Translations under genes and position numbers: made by a program
Assembly: GCF_004634425.1 (NCBI RefSeq)
Contig: NZ_SBJL01000001.1
Coordinates: forward strand, 35,001-99,000
Direction: 5' to 3'
DNA length: 64,000 bases
DNA from: Vitreimonas flagellata
GTDB lineage: Bacteria > Pseudomonadota > Alphaproteobacteria > Caulobacterales > Aquidulcibacteraceae
Notes under the pieces: generated by a model
The model's input: only the letters and a program-made list of their open reading frames with translations
Databases searched by the model: none
Told to the model about the DNA's origin: nothing
Shown: positions 9,737-16,898 of the stretch, in pieces
How positions within the stretch are numbered: the stretch's first letter is position 1
How the letters are laid out: each line of letters begins with the position of its first letter

Positions 9737-10513
9737 TCAGAACTTGCCGTGACGACCTTCGCCGCTGGTGAAGCGCGCAGCGCCATCGGCGGTTTCGCCT
9801 GAGCGCAATGTGTTCAAGCCGTGCTTGATCTCGTTATCGATCGCGGCGCCTTCGTCTAAATCCCATTGCTCCAACGCCGACATCCGGTCGTTGCGCATGC
9901 AGGCTTGCGGGAAGGCCGCGATCTCTTTGCCGAGTGCGATCGCGTGCGTGAGTGCTTCGCCTTTCGGCGCAACGCGATTGGCCAGGCCGAATGCGAGCGC
10001 TTCGTGCGCATTGACGGGGCGGCCGGTCAACATCAGATCCATCGCGCGCGAATGGCCGATGAGGCGCGGTAGGCGGATGGTGCCGGTGTCGACAAGCGGG
10101 ACGCCGAAGCGGCGGCAAAAGATGCCGAATGTTGAGCCTTCGGCCATGACACGCAGATCACACCAGAGCGCGAGTTCTGCACCGCCGGCGACGGCGAAGC
10201 CTTCGATCGCGGCGATGACAGGTTTACTGAGGCGCAAACGTGACGGGCCCATCGGTGCGTACGAATTCACACCACCAGGTTCCACGCGTTTTCCACTCTC
10301 ACCGCCAGCAAGGGCCTTGAGATCAGCGCCGGCGCAAAACATCCCGCCCGCGCCGGTGAACACGGCGACCGATGCGCTGGCGTCTGCGTCGAACGCGAGG
10401 AACGCGTGGTAGAGTTCGCGCGCGGTGGCGAGATCGACGGCGTTGCGTCGCTCGGCGCGATTGATGGTGATGATGGAAACAGGGCCGTCGCGGGCGATGA
10501 GGATGTTGCTCAT
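9737..10513 (-). CDS. Crotonase/enoyl-CoA hydratase family protein
   Basis: 258-aa crotonase-fold protein. An oxyanion-hole segment (GAGGMFCAGADLKAL) and EGFAVAGGAELALWCDLRVM, with the first catalytic Glu, are clear. The second Glu of classical hydratases is not at its usual place (FGIFCRRFGVPLVDTGT), a pattern seen in a crotonase subfamily, so hydratase activity is uncertain. The ATG at 10513 is 6 nt after AAGGAGG; upstream codons in the open frame are not used. It lies 58 nt after the downstream-strand SDR gene, probably in one operon. Confidence 0.85.
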   Translation of the reverse strand: MSNILIARDGPVSIITINRAERRNAVDLATARELYHAFLAFDADASASVAVFTGAGGMFCAGADLKALAGGESGKRVEPGGVNSYAPMGPSRLRLSKPVIAAIEGFAVAGGAELALWCDLRVMAEGSTFGIFCRRFGVPLVDTGTIRLPRLIGHSRAMDLMLTGRPVNAHEALAFGLANRVAPKGEALTHAIALGKEIAAFPQACMRNDRMSALEQWDLDEGAAIDNEIKHGLNTLRSGETADGAARFTSGEGRHGKF

Positions 10514-10571
10514 GCAAGCCTCCTTGCGCGGCAAGTGGGCGGACGCGATAGGCGCGCCCGCCCGTTGACGC

Positions 10572-11351
10572 TTAGCGCGGCGCCATGCGGATGCCGCCGT
10601 CGAGGCGGACGTCTTCGCCGTTGAAATACGAGTTGCGGCACATCTCGACCGCGAGGCTCGCATATTCCTCAGGCATGCCCAGGCGCTTCGGGAACAGAAC
10701 GGAAGCGCCGAGCGCGGCCTTCACGTTTTCAGGCGCACCTTGCAGCAGCGGGGTGTTGAAGATGCCGGGCAGGATCGTGTTGACGCGAATGCCTTCGCTC
10801 GAAAGATCGCGCGCGATCGGCAGCGTCATGCCGACGACGCCGCCTTTCGAAGCGGAATAGGCGGCTTGGCCGATCTGGCCATCTTCAGCGGCGACCGACG
10901 CCGTGTTGACGATCGCGCCGCGCTCACCGTGTTCGCCGGGCTCCAGCGTCATCATGCCGGCCGCGGATTTGGCGATGCAGCGGAACGTGCCGACGAGATT
11001 GATCTGAATGATGCGGTCGAAGTTTTCGAGCGGGAAGTGCTTGATCTCGCCGCTGGTCTTGTCGCGGCTCGCGGTCTTGATCGCGTTGCCGGTGCCGGCG
11101 CAATTGATCAGGATGCGCTCTTGGCCGATCGCGGCGCGCGCTTTGGCGAAGCCCTCATCGACGCTTTGATCGTTGGTGACGTTGACGTTGCAGAAGACGC
11201 CGCCGATTTCCTTGGCGACCGCTTCGCCTTTTTCCGCGTTCATGTCGAAGATGGCGACCTTCACGCCTTCTTTCGCGAGTGCGCGCGCCGTGGCAGCGCC
11301 CAAACCGCTCGCGCCGCCGGTTACGACAGCGGAAATACCTGACAGATTCAC
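10572..11351 (-). CDS. 3-hydroxyacyl-CoA dehydrogenase type II-like SDR
   Basis: 259-aa SDR close to the type II 3-hydroxyacyl-CoA dehydrogenase (HSD10-like) group. Features are VVTGGASGLGAATARALA, ILINCAGTGNA, AAYSASKGGVVGMTLPIARDL, and the C-terminal YFNGEDVRLDGGIRMAPR. Such enzymes oxidise 3-hydroxyacyl-CoA with NAD in beta-oxidation. The start is a GTG with GGGAGG upstream. The following crotonase gene suits the same fatty-acid or isoleucine degradation route. Confidence 0.87.
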   Translation of the reverse strand: MNLSGISAVVTGGASGLGAATARALAKEGVKVAIFDMNAEKGEAVAKEIGGVFCNVNVTNDQSVDEGFAKARAAIGQERILINCAGTGNAIKTASRDKTSGEIKHFPLENFDRIIQINLVGTFRCIAKSAAGMMTLEPGEHGERGAIVNTASVAAEDGQIGQAAYSASKGGVVGMTLPIARDLSSEGIRVNTILPGIFNTPLLQGAPENVKAALGASVLFPKRLGMPEEYASLAVEMCRNSYFNGEDVRLDGGIRMAPR

Positions 11352-11479
11352 GTTACGCCTCCCTTGAGATTTTCGGGTGCGACAGCGCGCGCCGCCGCTT
11401 TCGCTGACGGTCTTATCGGAGCGCCGCAAGGGAAGGCCAAGCCCGTTTTTACAATGAGGCGCCCGTCGGTACAGACAGG

Positions 11480-12106
11480 TCAGGCCTGTGCGGGCATCAA
11501 TGCGTTGTCGAGCTCGTTGGCGCGCTTGGCGGCTTCGCGGTTCTGGATGCGCGCGACGTATTCCGCAAAGCCTGGGCGTGCTTCCATGCTGCCGAATTGC
11601 AGGCCCCAGCCAATGTGCGAGCCGAGATAGACGTCTGCCGCGGAAAACCGCCCGCCCAGCAAATATTCATTCTGCGTGACGGCTTTCTCCAAGACGTCGA
11701 GAACTTCCTTCTGCGAGCCGTAGCCCACCATCGCCTTGCGATCTGCGTCGGTGGTGACGCCGAGCGATTTGTTGGTGGTCGCGGCTTCCACGGGGCCGGC
11801 GGCGAAGAAGAGCCAGCGATAATAGGGGCCGCGCAATTTATCAGTCGGCGCAGGCGCGAGGCCTGCCTGCGGGAAGGCGTCCGCGAGGTACGCGCAGATC
11901 GCCGCGCATTCGGTCACGACCGTATCGCCGTGCTTGATCGCCGGCACTTTGCCCATCGGATTGATGGCCATATATTCCGGCGCCTTCATCGTCGTGCCGT
12001 ACTCCAGCACGACCGTCTCATAGGGTTGGCCGACCTCTTCCAGCATCCAGCGTGCGATGCGCCCGCGTGACATCGGGTGCGTGTAGAACGTCAGCTTATC
12101 TGCCAT
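11480..12106 (-). CDS. Glutathione S-transferase family protein
   Basis: 208-aa GST. The N-terminal thioredoxin-like domain has LTFYTHPMSRGRIARWMLEE and the cis-Pro/TES-like NPMGKVPAIKHGDTVVTECAAICAYLA. The C-terminal helical domain includes YLLGGRFSAADVYLGS. The ATG at 12106 follows GGGAGG. The Ser in HPMSRGR is the likely catalytic residue. Substrate unknown. Confidence 0.88.
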   Translation of the reverse strand: MADKLTFYTHPMSRGRIARWMLEEVGQPYETVVLEYGTTMKAPEYMAINPMGKVPAIKHGDTVVTECAAICAYLADAFPQAGLAPAPTDKLRGPYYRWLFFAAGPVEAATTNKSLGVTTDADRKAMVGYGSQKEVLDVLEKAVTQNEYLLGGRFSAADVYLGSHIGWGLQFGSMEARPGFAEYVARIQNREAAKRANELDNALMPAQA

Positions 12107-12201
12107 CGGGGCCTCCCAGCTTGAGCGGTGAGAACGAAGCGCGAACTTTGGCGCTAAGTCAACCCCGAGACTTATAGGTCGTGACACGCCATAAATTAGG
12201 C

Positions 12202-12561
12202 ATGGCATCGAAAAAATCCGTCACGCTCTACGGCATCAAGAACTGCGATACGATGAAGAAGGCGCGCACTTGGCTCGATGAGCGCGGCGTCGCGTACGCG
12301 TTCCATGACTACAAAGCCGAGGGCGTCGATAAAGCGACGCTGGAGCGCTGGGCCAAAGAGGTGAGCTGGGAAATCCTGCTCAATCGTGCTGGCGCAACGT
12401 TCAAGAAACTGCCGGACAAGGACCGCGAGAACCTCACCGAGAAAAAGGCGATTGGACTGATGGAGGCGCAGCCCTCCATGATCAAACGGCCGGTGCTCGA
12501 TGTTGGCGGCAAGCTGACGGTCGGGTTCAAGCCTGAAATCTACGCCAAGCTGTTCGCCTAA
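12202..12561 (+). CDS. ArsC/Spx-like (YffB-type) reductase family protein
   Basis: 119-aa thioredoxin-fold protein of the ArsC/Spx family. YGIKNCDTMKKARTWLDERG holds a single Cys (NCDT), followed by WEILLNRAGATFKKL and the RPVLDVGGKLTVGF motif. The protein is closer to the YffB group than to true arsenate reductases. No arsenic genes are adjacent, so an arsenate role is not supported. Confidence 0.85.
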   Translation: MASKKSVTLYGIKNCDTMKKARTWLDERGVAYAFHDYKAEGVDKATLERWAKEVSWEILLNRAGATFKKLPDKDRENLTEKKAIGLMEAQPSMIKRPVLDVGGKLTVGFKPEIYAKLFA

Positions 12562-12637
12562 GGGGCACGCTACACACGAAAAGCGCGGCTTTGCCTGGAC
12601 AGAAGCGGCTTATCTCGCCATCTCCAGCGGCGTTGTC

Positions 12638-13630
12638 ATGAAGAGCCTGTCGCACAAATTCTGTGTTGCGCCGCTAATGGATTGGACGGATCGGCATTGC
12701 CGCGCCTTCCATCGCACGCTCACGCGTGAAGCGTTGCTCTACACCGAGATGGTGACGGCGGACGCGATCATTCATGGCGATCGCGAGCGGCTCTTGGGCT
12801 TCTCTGACATCGAGCACCCGGTGGCGTTGCAGCTTGGCGGCAGCGATCCGGCGAAGATGGCGGAGGCGGCGCGGATTGGCGCGGCGTTCGGCTATGACGA
12901 GATCAATCTCAATATCGGCTGCCCGTCGGATCGCGTGCAATCGGGCCGCTTCGGCGCCTGCTTGATGCGCGAGCCGGACCTTGTAGCGCAGCTTTGGCGC
13001 GCCGCGCAGGAGGCGGCGCCGGATATTCCGGTGACGATCAAGTCGCGCATCGGTGTGGACGATCAGGAGCCGCGCGAGGCGCTGTTTGCACTGGTGGAGC
13101 TGGCCGCGCGCGAAGGCTGCACGACGTTTATCGTGCATGCCCGCAAGGCATGGCTCAAAGGACTGTCGCCGAAGCAAAACCGCGAAGTGCCGCCGCTGGA
13201 TTATGATCTGGTGCGCGAACTGAAGCAGGTGCGGCCAGAGCTTGAGATCATTCTCAATGGCGGCCTGCGTGATCTCGATCACGCGCTTCAGGAGAGCAGC
13301 ACACTTGATGGCGTTATGCTTGGCCGTGCCGCCTACCAAACACCGGCGACATTGATGGACGTGGATGCGCGTGTGTTCGGCGCCGCCAATCCGGTGGCGA
13401 GCCGCGCTGCGGCGATCGAGGCGCACTTGCCCTACATCGAAGCGCAATTGGCGCGGGGCGTACCGCTGCACGCGATGACGCGGCATATGCTTGGGCTGTT
13501 CAATGCGCTGCCAGGTGGGCGCGCTTGGCGGCGTGTGTTGTCGGAGCGCGGCGTGCGCGCTGGCGCGGGCGTTGATGTCTTGCGCGCGGCCTTGGCGGAA
13601 ATCACCAATGCGAGCGCCCGCGCGGTATGA
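12638..13630 (+). CDS. dusA: tRNA-dihydrouridine(20/20a) synthase
   Basis: 330-aa FMN-dependent Dus enzyme. Visible motifs are the N-terminal VAPLMDWTDRHCRAF, ALQLGGSDP, NLNIGCPSDRVQSGRFGACLM (catalytic Cys), KSRIGVD, FIVHARKAWLKGLSPKQNR and the phosphate-binding LNGGLRD plus DGVMLGRAAYQ. The HARKAWLKGLSPKQNR segment marks the DusA branch. It reduces uridine 20/20a in the tRNA D-loop. The TauE gene starts within its stop codon region (4-nt overlap). Confidence 0.93.
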   Translation: MKSLSHKFCVAPLMDWTDRHCRAFHRTLTREALLYTEMVTADAIIHGDRERLLGFSDIEHPVALQLGGSDPAKMAEAARIGAAFGYDEINLNIGCPSDRVQSGRFGACLMREPDLVAQLWRAAQEAAPDIPVTIKSRIGVDDQEPREALFALVELAAREGCTTFIVHARKAWLKGLSPKQNREVPPLDYDLVRELKQVRPELEIILNGGLRDLDHALQESSTLDGVMLGRAAYQTPATLMDVDARVFGAANPVASRAAAIEAHLPYIEAQLARGVPLHAMTRHMLGLFNALPGGRAWRRVLSERGVRAGAGVDVLRAALAEITNASARAV

Positions 13631-14442
13631 TCAACGAACTCGCGCTCTTTCTGATTGCGCTCGCGGGCGCTGGGTTGTTTGCTGGCTTTATTGGCGGGCT
13701 TTTCGGCATCGGCGGCGGCGTTGTCATCGTGCCGGTGCTCTATCTCGTGCTTGGCGCGCTCGGCGTCGATGAGAGCGTGCGCATGCACCTCGCGGTGGGC
13801 ACATCGCTCTCCACGATCATCTCAACCTCCTGGCGCTCGCTGTCGACGCACACGAAAGCCGGCGCGGTCGATTACGAGGTTCTGAAAGCGTGGGCGCCCT
13901 GGATCACGTGCGGCGCGCTGCTTGGCGCGGCGTTGGCGGGATTTGCGAACACAGAAGCCTTGCTGATTGTGTTTGGCGCCGGCTTGTTGCTGGTGGCGGC
14001 GCAGATGGGGCTCGCCAATCCGAATTGGCGCATGTTCAGCGAACTGCCGCGCGGTGGCGTTCGCGCACTTATTGCCGGCGCTATTGGCGTGCTCTCGGCA
14101 ATGATGGGCATTGGCGGCGGGGCGTTTGGCGTGACGGTGATGACTTTGTGCGGGCGCCCGATCCACCAGGCCGTCGCGACCGCGTCCGGCTTTGGCGCCG
14201 CGATCGCAGCGCCCGCGGCGCTTGGCTACGTCGTTGCCGGCTGGGGCCGCGAGGGGCTGCCGCCATGGTCGCTTGGGTTCGTGAGCGTACCCGGCTTCAT
14301 TCTGTTGGCGCTGCTCACGGCGATCACCGCGCCGATCGGCGCCCACTTGGCGCACCGGCTGCCTCAACAAACGCTGAAGCGCGCCTTCGCGATCCTGCTC
14401 GCCGTCGTGGCGATCAATATGCTCCGCGAGGCGCTGGTCTAG
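13627..14442 (+). CDS. Sulfite exporter TauE/SafE family membrane protein
   Basis: 271-aa integral membrane protein with about eight hydrophobic segments. It has two copies of the family glycine motif, GGLFGIGGGVVIVPVLY near residue 20 and SAMMGIGGGAFGVTVMT near residue 160. The family exports sulfite, sulfoacetate or related organic anions. It overlaps dusA by 4 nt (ATGA), so it is co-translated, though no functional link is known. Confidence 0.88.
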   Translation: MINELALFLIALAGAGLFAGFIGGLFGIGGGVVIVPVLYLVLGALGVDESVRMHLAVGTSLSTIISTSWRSLSTHTKAGAVDYEVLKAWAPWITCGALLGAALAGFANTEALLIVFGAGLLLVAAQMGLANPNWRMFSELPRGGVRALIAGAIGVLSAMMGIGGGAFGVTVMTLCGRPIHQAVATASGFGAAIAAPAALGYVVAGWGREGLPPWSLGFVSVPGFILLALLTAITAPIGAHLAHRLPQQTLKRAFAILLAVVAINMLREALV

Positions 14443-14636
14443 CTGACCGCGCCGGCGGCCTTCACGCCCGCCAAACGCGCTGGCAGCTCCGCCATGATCG
14501 CTTTGCGTTGTGGCTCGTCGAGGCGGCCCCAACTGGCGATTTCCGGCAAGGTGCGTCCGCAGCCGATACAGAGGCCGGTCTGGCCGCTCACGGCGCAGGT
14601 CTTCACGCAGGGGCTGGAAATCGGGGCGGCGCTCAT
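14439..14636 (-). CDS. DUF1289 small zinc-binding-type protein
   Basis: 65-aa protein with the DUF1289 pattern: SSPCVKTCAVSGQTGLCIGCGRTLPEI, four Cys spaced as in a metal site, followed by W and the ERKAIMAELPARL-like helix. It is widespread in proteobacteria with no firm function. The gene converges on, and overlaps by 4 nt, the TauE gene. Confidence 0.82.
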   Translation of the reverse strand: MSAAPISSPCVKTCAVSGQTGLCIGCGRTLPEIASWGRLDEPQRKAIMAELPARLAGVKAAGAVS

Positions 14637-14693
14637 CCGGCGTGAGCTAAAGGCTTGGCGCGCCGCCTGGCAACCATGTCCAAACGCCATTTA

Positions 14694-14749
14694 ATCGAAA
14701 AACGATAAAATCGCATTGACTTTCGATGCATCATATCGTATTTCGATAT
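14694..14749. promoter_or_regulatory. Two ATCG-N5-CGAT operator-like inverted repeats
   Basis: ATCG-AAAAA-CGAT at 14694-14706 and ATATCG-TATTT-CGATAT at 14733-14749 share half-sites and a 5-nt spacer, and their centres are about 41 bp apart. They lie in an unusually AT-rich patch with a TTGACT (14716-14721) between them, upstream of the secreted-protein gene at 14849. The layout suggests a dimeric repressor acting on a promoter; the regulator is unknown. Confidence 0.45.
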
Positions 14750-14848
14750 CAGCCTGAAATCGCGGCAAGAAAGCATCCGAAACCATAATCGGCTGCATCT
14801 CATCAGCGAGGACCGGCGCGAGAGCCATCGTCAGTCCAGGAGGGTCAA

Positions 14849-15184
14849 ATGCGTTTCGCCTTGCTTGCCACCAGCGTCGCCGCGGTTGTCGCGGTCCCGC
14901 TCGCGGTGCACGCCAGCGGCCCGCAAATGTCCCGCAACGAATTTCTCGCAGCCGTCGAATGCGTGGCTGCGGCGCCTAACGCTGAGTTTAGCGACGCCAA
15001 ATATCAGCTGAATGCGGAGGCGCGCCGCCAATCGCCGGAGATCGCGGCAGCGGCGCGGGCGCTTGCTCTCCAAGCTGTGAACGGCGCCGGGGCCGAGGAC
15101 GGGTCTATGATGACCGCCAATGAATCGGCGCCCTGTGCCGGGGTGGCTCTGATCGCAGGCGCGAACGCGTACAGCGCGGCTTAA
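14849..15184 (+). CDS. Hypothetical secreted protein
   Basis: 111-aa protein with a clear Sec signal peptide (MRFALLATSVAAVVAVPLAVHA, cleavage after HASG or nearby). The mature part is short, Ala-rich, and has two Cys (near residues 30 and 94), so one disulfide is possible. CCAGGAGGG precedes the ATG. No family is recognised. It is followed 18 nt later by a second small secreted protein, and the pair sits behind the ATCG-N5-CGAT sites. Confidence 0.7.
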   Translation: MRFALLATSVAAVVAVPLAVHASGPQMSRNEFLAAVECVAAAPNAEFSDAKYQLNAEARRQSPEIAAAARALALQAVNGAGAEDGSMMTANESAPCAGVALIAGANAYSAA

Positions 15185-15202
15185 GGTTCGAGGGAGAGGG
15201 AC

Positions 15203-15478
15203 ATGAAAGCCTGGATATTGGCCGGTCTGGCGACGGTGGTGATGGCGCCGAGCGCCTTCGCGGCTGAAAGCACCGAAGCGTGCCAAGTCGATGACGCGCG
15301 CCGCGCCACGCAAGAGCGCGCCGAAGCGCCGCCAGCGATGCCGCCTAGCGTAACGGCAGCCGCACGCCCAACCGCGCAGCGTGACGTAGCGGAGGCGCCG
15401 GCGCGCACCGAGCCACGTCGCCGCACGGGCAAGCGAATTCCCGACGCTGAGTTGATAGGCCCGCGCAGCACTCTATAG
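15203..15478 (+). CDS. Hypothetical small secreted protein
   Basis: 91 aa, starting with a signal peptide (MKAWILAGLATVVMAPSAFA). The rest is low-complexity, rich in Arg, Ala and Pro, probably unstructured. GAGGGAGAGG lies before the ATG. It is likely co-transcribed with the preceding secreted protein. No homologous family is recognised. Confidence 0.6.
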   Translation: MKAWILAGLATVVMAPSAFAAESTEACQVDDARRATQERAEAPPAMPPSVTAAARPTAQRDVAEAPARTEPRRRTGKRIPDAELIGPRSTL

Positions 15479-15525
15479 TTCGGCCTAAGCGCGCGATCAG
15501 GCGCGCGCATCGATAGGCCGGACCA

Positions 15526-16713
15526 ATGGATCTTGAATTCTCGCCAGAAGAAATTGCGTTTCGCGACGAAGTGCGCGCGTTCATCGACGCAAATTATCCC
15601 AAGCACCTGAAGGGTAAGGTGATGCGGGAAGACCTCACGAAAGAGGACTTCCTCGTCTGGCACAAAATCCTCGGCAAAAAAGGTTGGTCCGTTCCGGCGT
15701 GGCCCGTCGAGTACGGCGGCACCGGTTGGACGGCGACGCAGCGCTACATTTGGGGCGAAGAGAATGCGCGCGCGGAAACTATTCCGCCGCTGCCGTTCGG
15801 CGTCTCGATGGTCGGCCCCGTCATCTATACGTTCGGCACGCCCGAGCAGAAGCAGCGCTTCCTGCCGGGCATCGTCTCTGGTGAGACGTGGTGGTGCCAA
15901 GGGTATTCCGAGCCGGGCGCAGGCTCTGACCTCGCAAGCTTGAAGACGCGCGCCGTGCGCGAAGGCGATTATTACATCGTCAACGGCCAGAAGACGTGGA
16001 CGACGCTCGCGCAGCACGCCGATTGGGGCTTCTTCCTCGTACGCACCGATCCGGATGCGAAGCAGCAAGAAGGCATCTCGTTCCTGTTGCTCGACATGAA
16101 GTCGCCGGGCGTCAGCGTTCGCCCGATCAAATTGCTCGATGGCGGCGTCGAAGTGAACGATGTCTTCCTCGACAACGTGAAGGTGCCTGTCGATCAGCGC
16201 ATCTATGAAGAGAACAAGGGCTGGACCTGCGCGAAATTCCTGCTCGCGCATGAACGTTCCGGCATTGCCGGCGTCGCGCGCTCGAAGCGCAATGTCGAGC
16301 GTTTGAAGAGCATCGCCAAGAGCGAAATCGGCGATGACGGCAAGCCGCTCATCGAGGACGAAGATTTCCGCCGCAAGCTGAGCGAAGTCGAGATCGATCT
16401 CGCCGCACTTGAGATGACGGAATTGCGCGTTCTCGCGCGCGAACAAGCCGGCCGTGGCCCAGGCGTGGAAAGCTCGCTGCTCAAAATCAAGGGCACCGAA
16501 ATCCAGCAGCGCCTGACTGAGCTCACGATGGAAGCGGTGGGCAATTACGCACAGCCGTTCCCGCGCGGCGAAGGCGACAACGAATTCGCCGCTGGCCCCG
16601 ATTACGCAAACCACGTTGCGCCGATCTACTACAATTGGCGCAAGGTCTCGATCTTCGGCGGCTCGAACGAGATCCAACGCAACATCATCGCTAAGATGGT
16701 GATGGGGTTCTAA
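15526..16713 (+). CDS. Acyl-CoA dehydrogenase, PimC-like large subunit
   Basis: 395-aa FAD enzyme of the acyl-CoA dehydrogenase family. It has the N-terminal MDLEFSPEEIAFRDEVRAF helix, QGYSEPGAGSDLASLKTRA (FAD/substrate loop), GQKTWTTLAQHADW, and the C-terminal IFGGSNEIQRNIIAKMV. It resembles the large subunit of heteromeric enzymes such as pimeloyl-CoA dehydrogenase. The small-subunit-like gene lies at 18628 on the same strand but is separated from it by the RT-TIR gene. The carboxyl-CoA substrate is inferred from similarity only. Confidence 0.87.
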   Translation: MDLEFSPEEIAFRDEVRAFIDANYPKHLKGKVMREDLTKEDFLVWHKILGKKGWSVPAWPVEYGGTGWTATQRYIWGEENARAETIPPLPFGVSMVGPVIYTFGTPEQKQRFLPGIVSGETWWCQGYSEPGAGSDLASLKTRAVREGDYYIVNGQKTWTTLAQHADWGFFLVRTDPDAKQQEGISFLLLDMKSPGVSVRPIKLLDGGVEVNDVFLDNVKVPVDQRIYEENKGWTCAKFLLAHERSGIAGVARSKRNVERLKSIAKSEIGDDGKPLIEDEDFRRKLSEVEIDLAALEMTELRVLAREQAGRGPGVESSLLKIKGTEIQQRLTELTMEAVGNYAQPFPRGEGDNEFAAGPDYANHVAPIYYNWRKVSIFGGSNEIQRNIIAKMVMGF

Positions 16714-16746
16714 TCAGCCCGATTTGTGAAAGCCTAGACAGGTCGA

Positions 16747-16784
16747 CGAGCGCGCATTGACTCAAGATGCGCGCTCGCGTTCTT
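16747..16784 (+). terminator. Possible terminator hairpin after the acyl-CoA dehydrogenase
   Basis: Perfect 11-bp stem CGAGCGCGCAT / ATGCGCGCTCG (16747-16757 and 16767-16777) with a 9-nt loop, followed by a weak T-rich tract (GTTCTTT). It may end the dehydrogenase transcript and separate it from the RT-TIR gene. Alternatively it could be part of the upstream ncRNA of that gene. Confidence 0.5.
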
Positions 16785-16798
16785 TGCGCGCAAGGCAT

Positions 16799-16891
16799 CT
16801 CGTCCTTCTACGTCTGCTGTTGATCCTGCGGCAGAACAAACAACGTCTGTCTTTATACCCAGCCCTGCGGGCGGGTATCGTAAGGTACGAG
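16799..16891 (+). ncRNA. Candidate structured RNA (retron-like ncRNA or 5' leader) upstream of RT-TIR
   Basis: Three helices fit together as a three-way junction. P1 pairs CTCGTCCTTCTACG (16799-16812) with CGTAAGGTACGAG (16879-16891), about 12 bp with small bulges. P2 is TCTGCTG / CGGCAGA (16813-16819 and 16829-16835). P3 is ATACCC-a-GCCC-tgc-GGGC-GGGTAT (16855-16878). P2 abuts P1 on the 5' side and P3 abuts it on the 3' side. The layout resembles retron msr-msd with a1/a2 ends just before the RT, but 93 nt is short and no typical branching-G motif is clear. P1 also covers the start of the Shine-Dalgarno region, so cis-regulation is an alternative. Confidence 0.45.
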
Positions 16892-16898
16892 GGACGGG

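Noticed and set aside
12202-12561. Arsenate reductase
   Set aside because: The protein is closer to the YffB/Spx group and there are no arsenic resistance genes nearby.
15181-16677. 498-codon minus-strand frame
   Set aside because: Antisense to the acyl-CoA dehydrogenase; a GC-rich codon-bias artefact with no domain signal.
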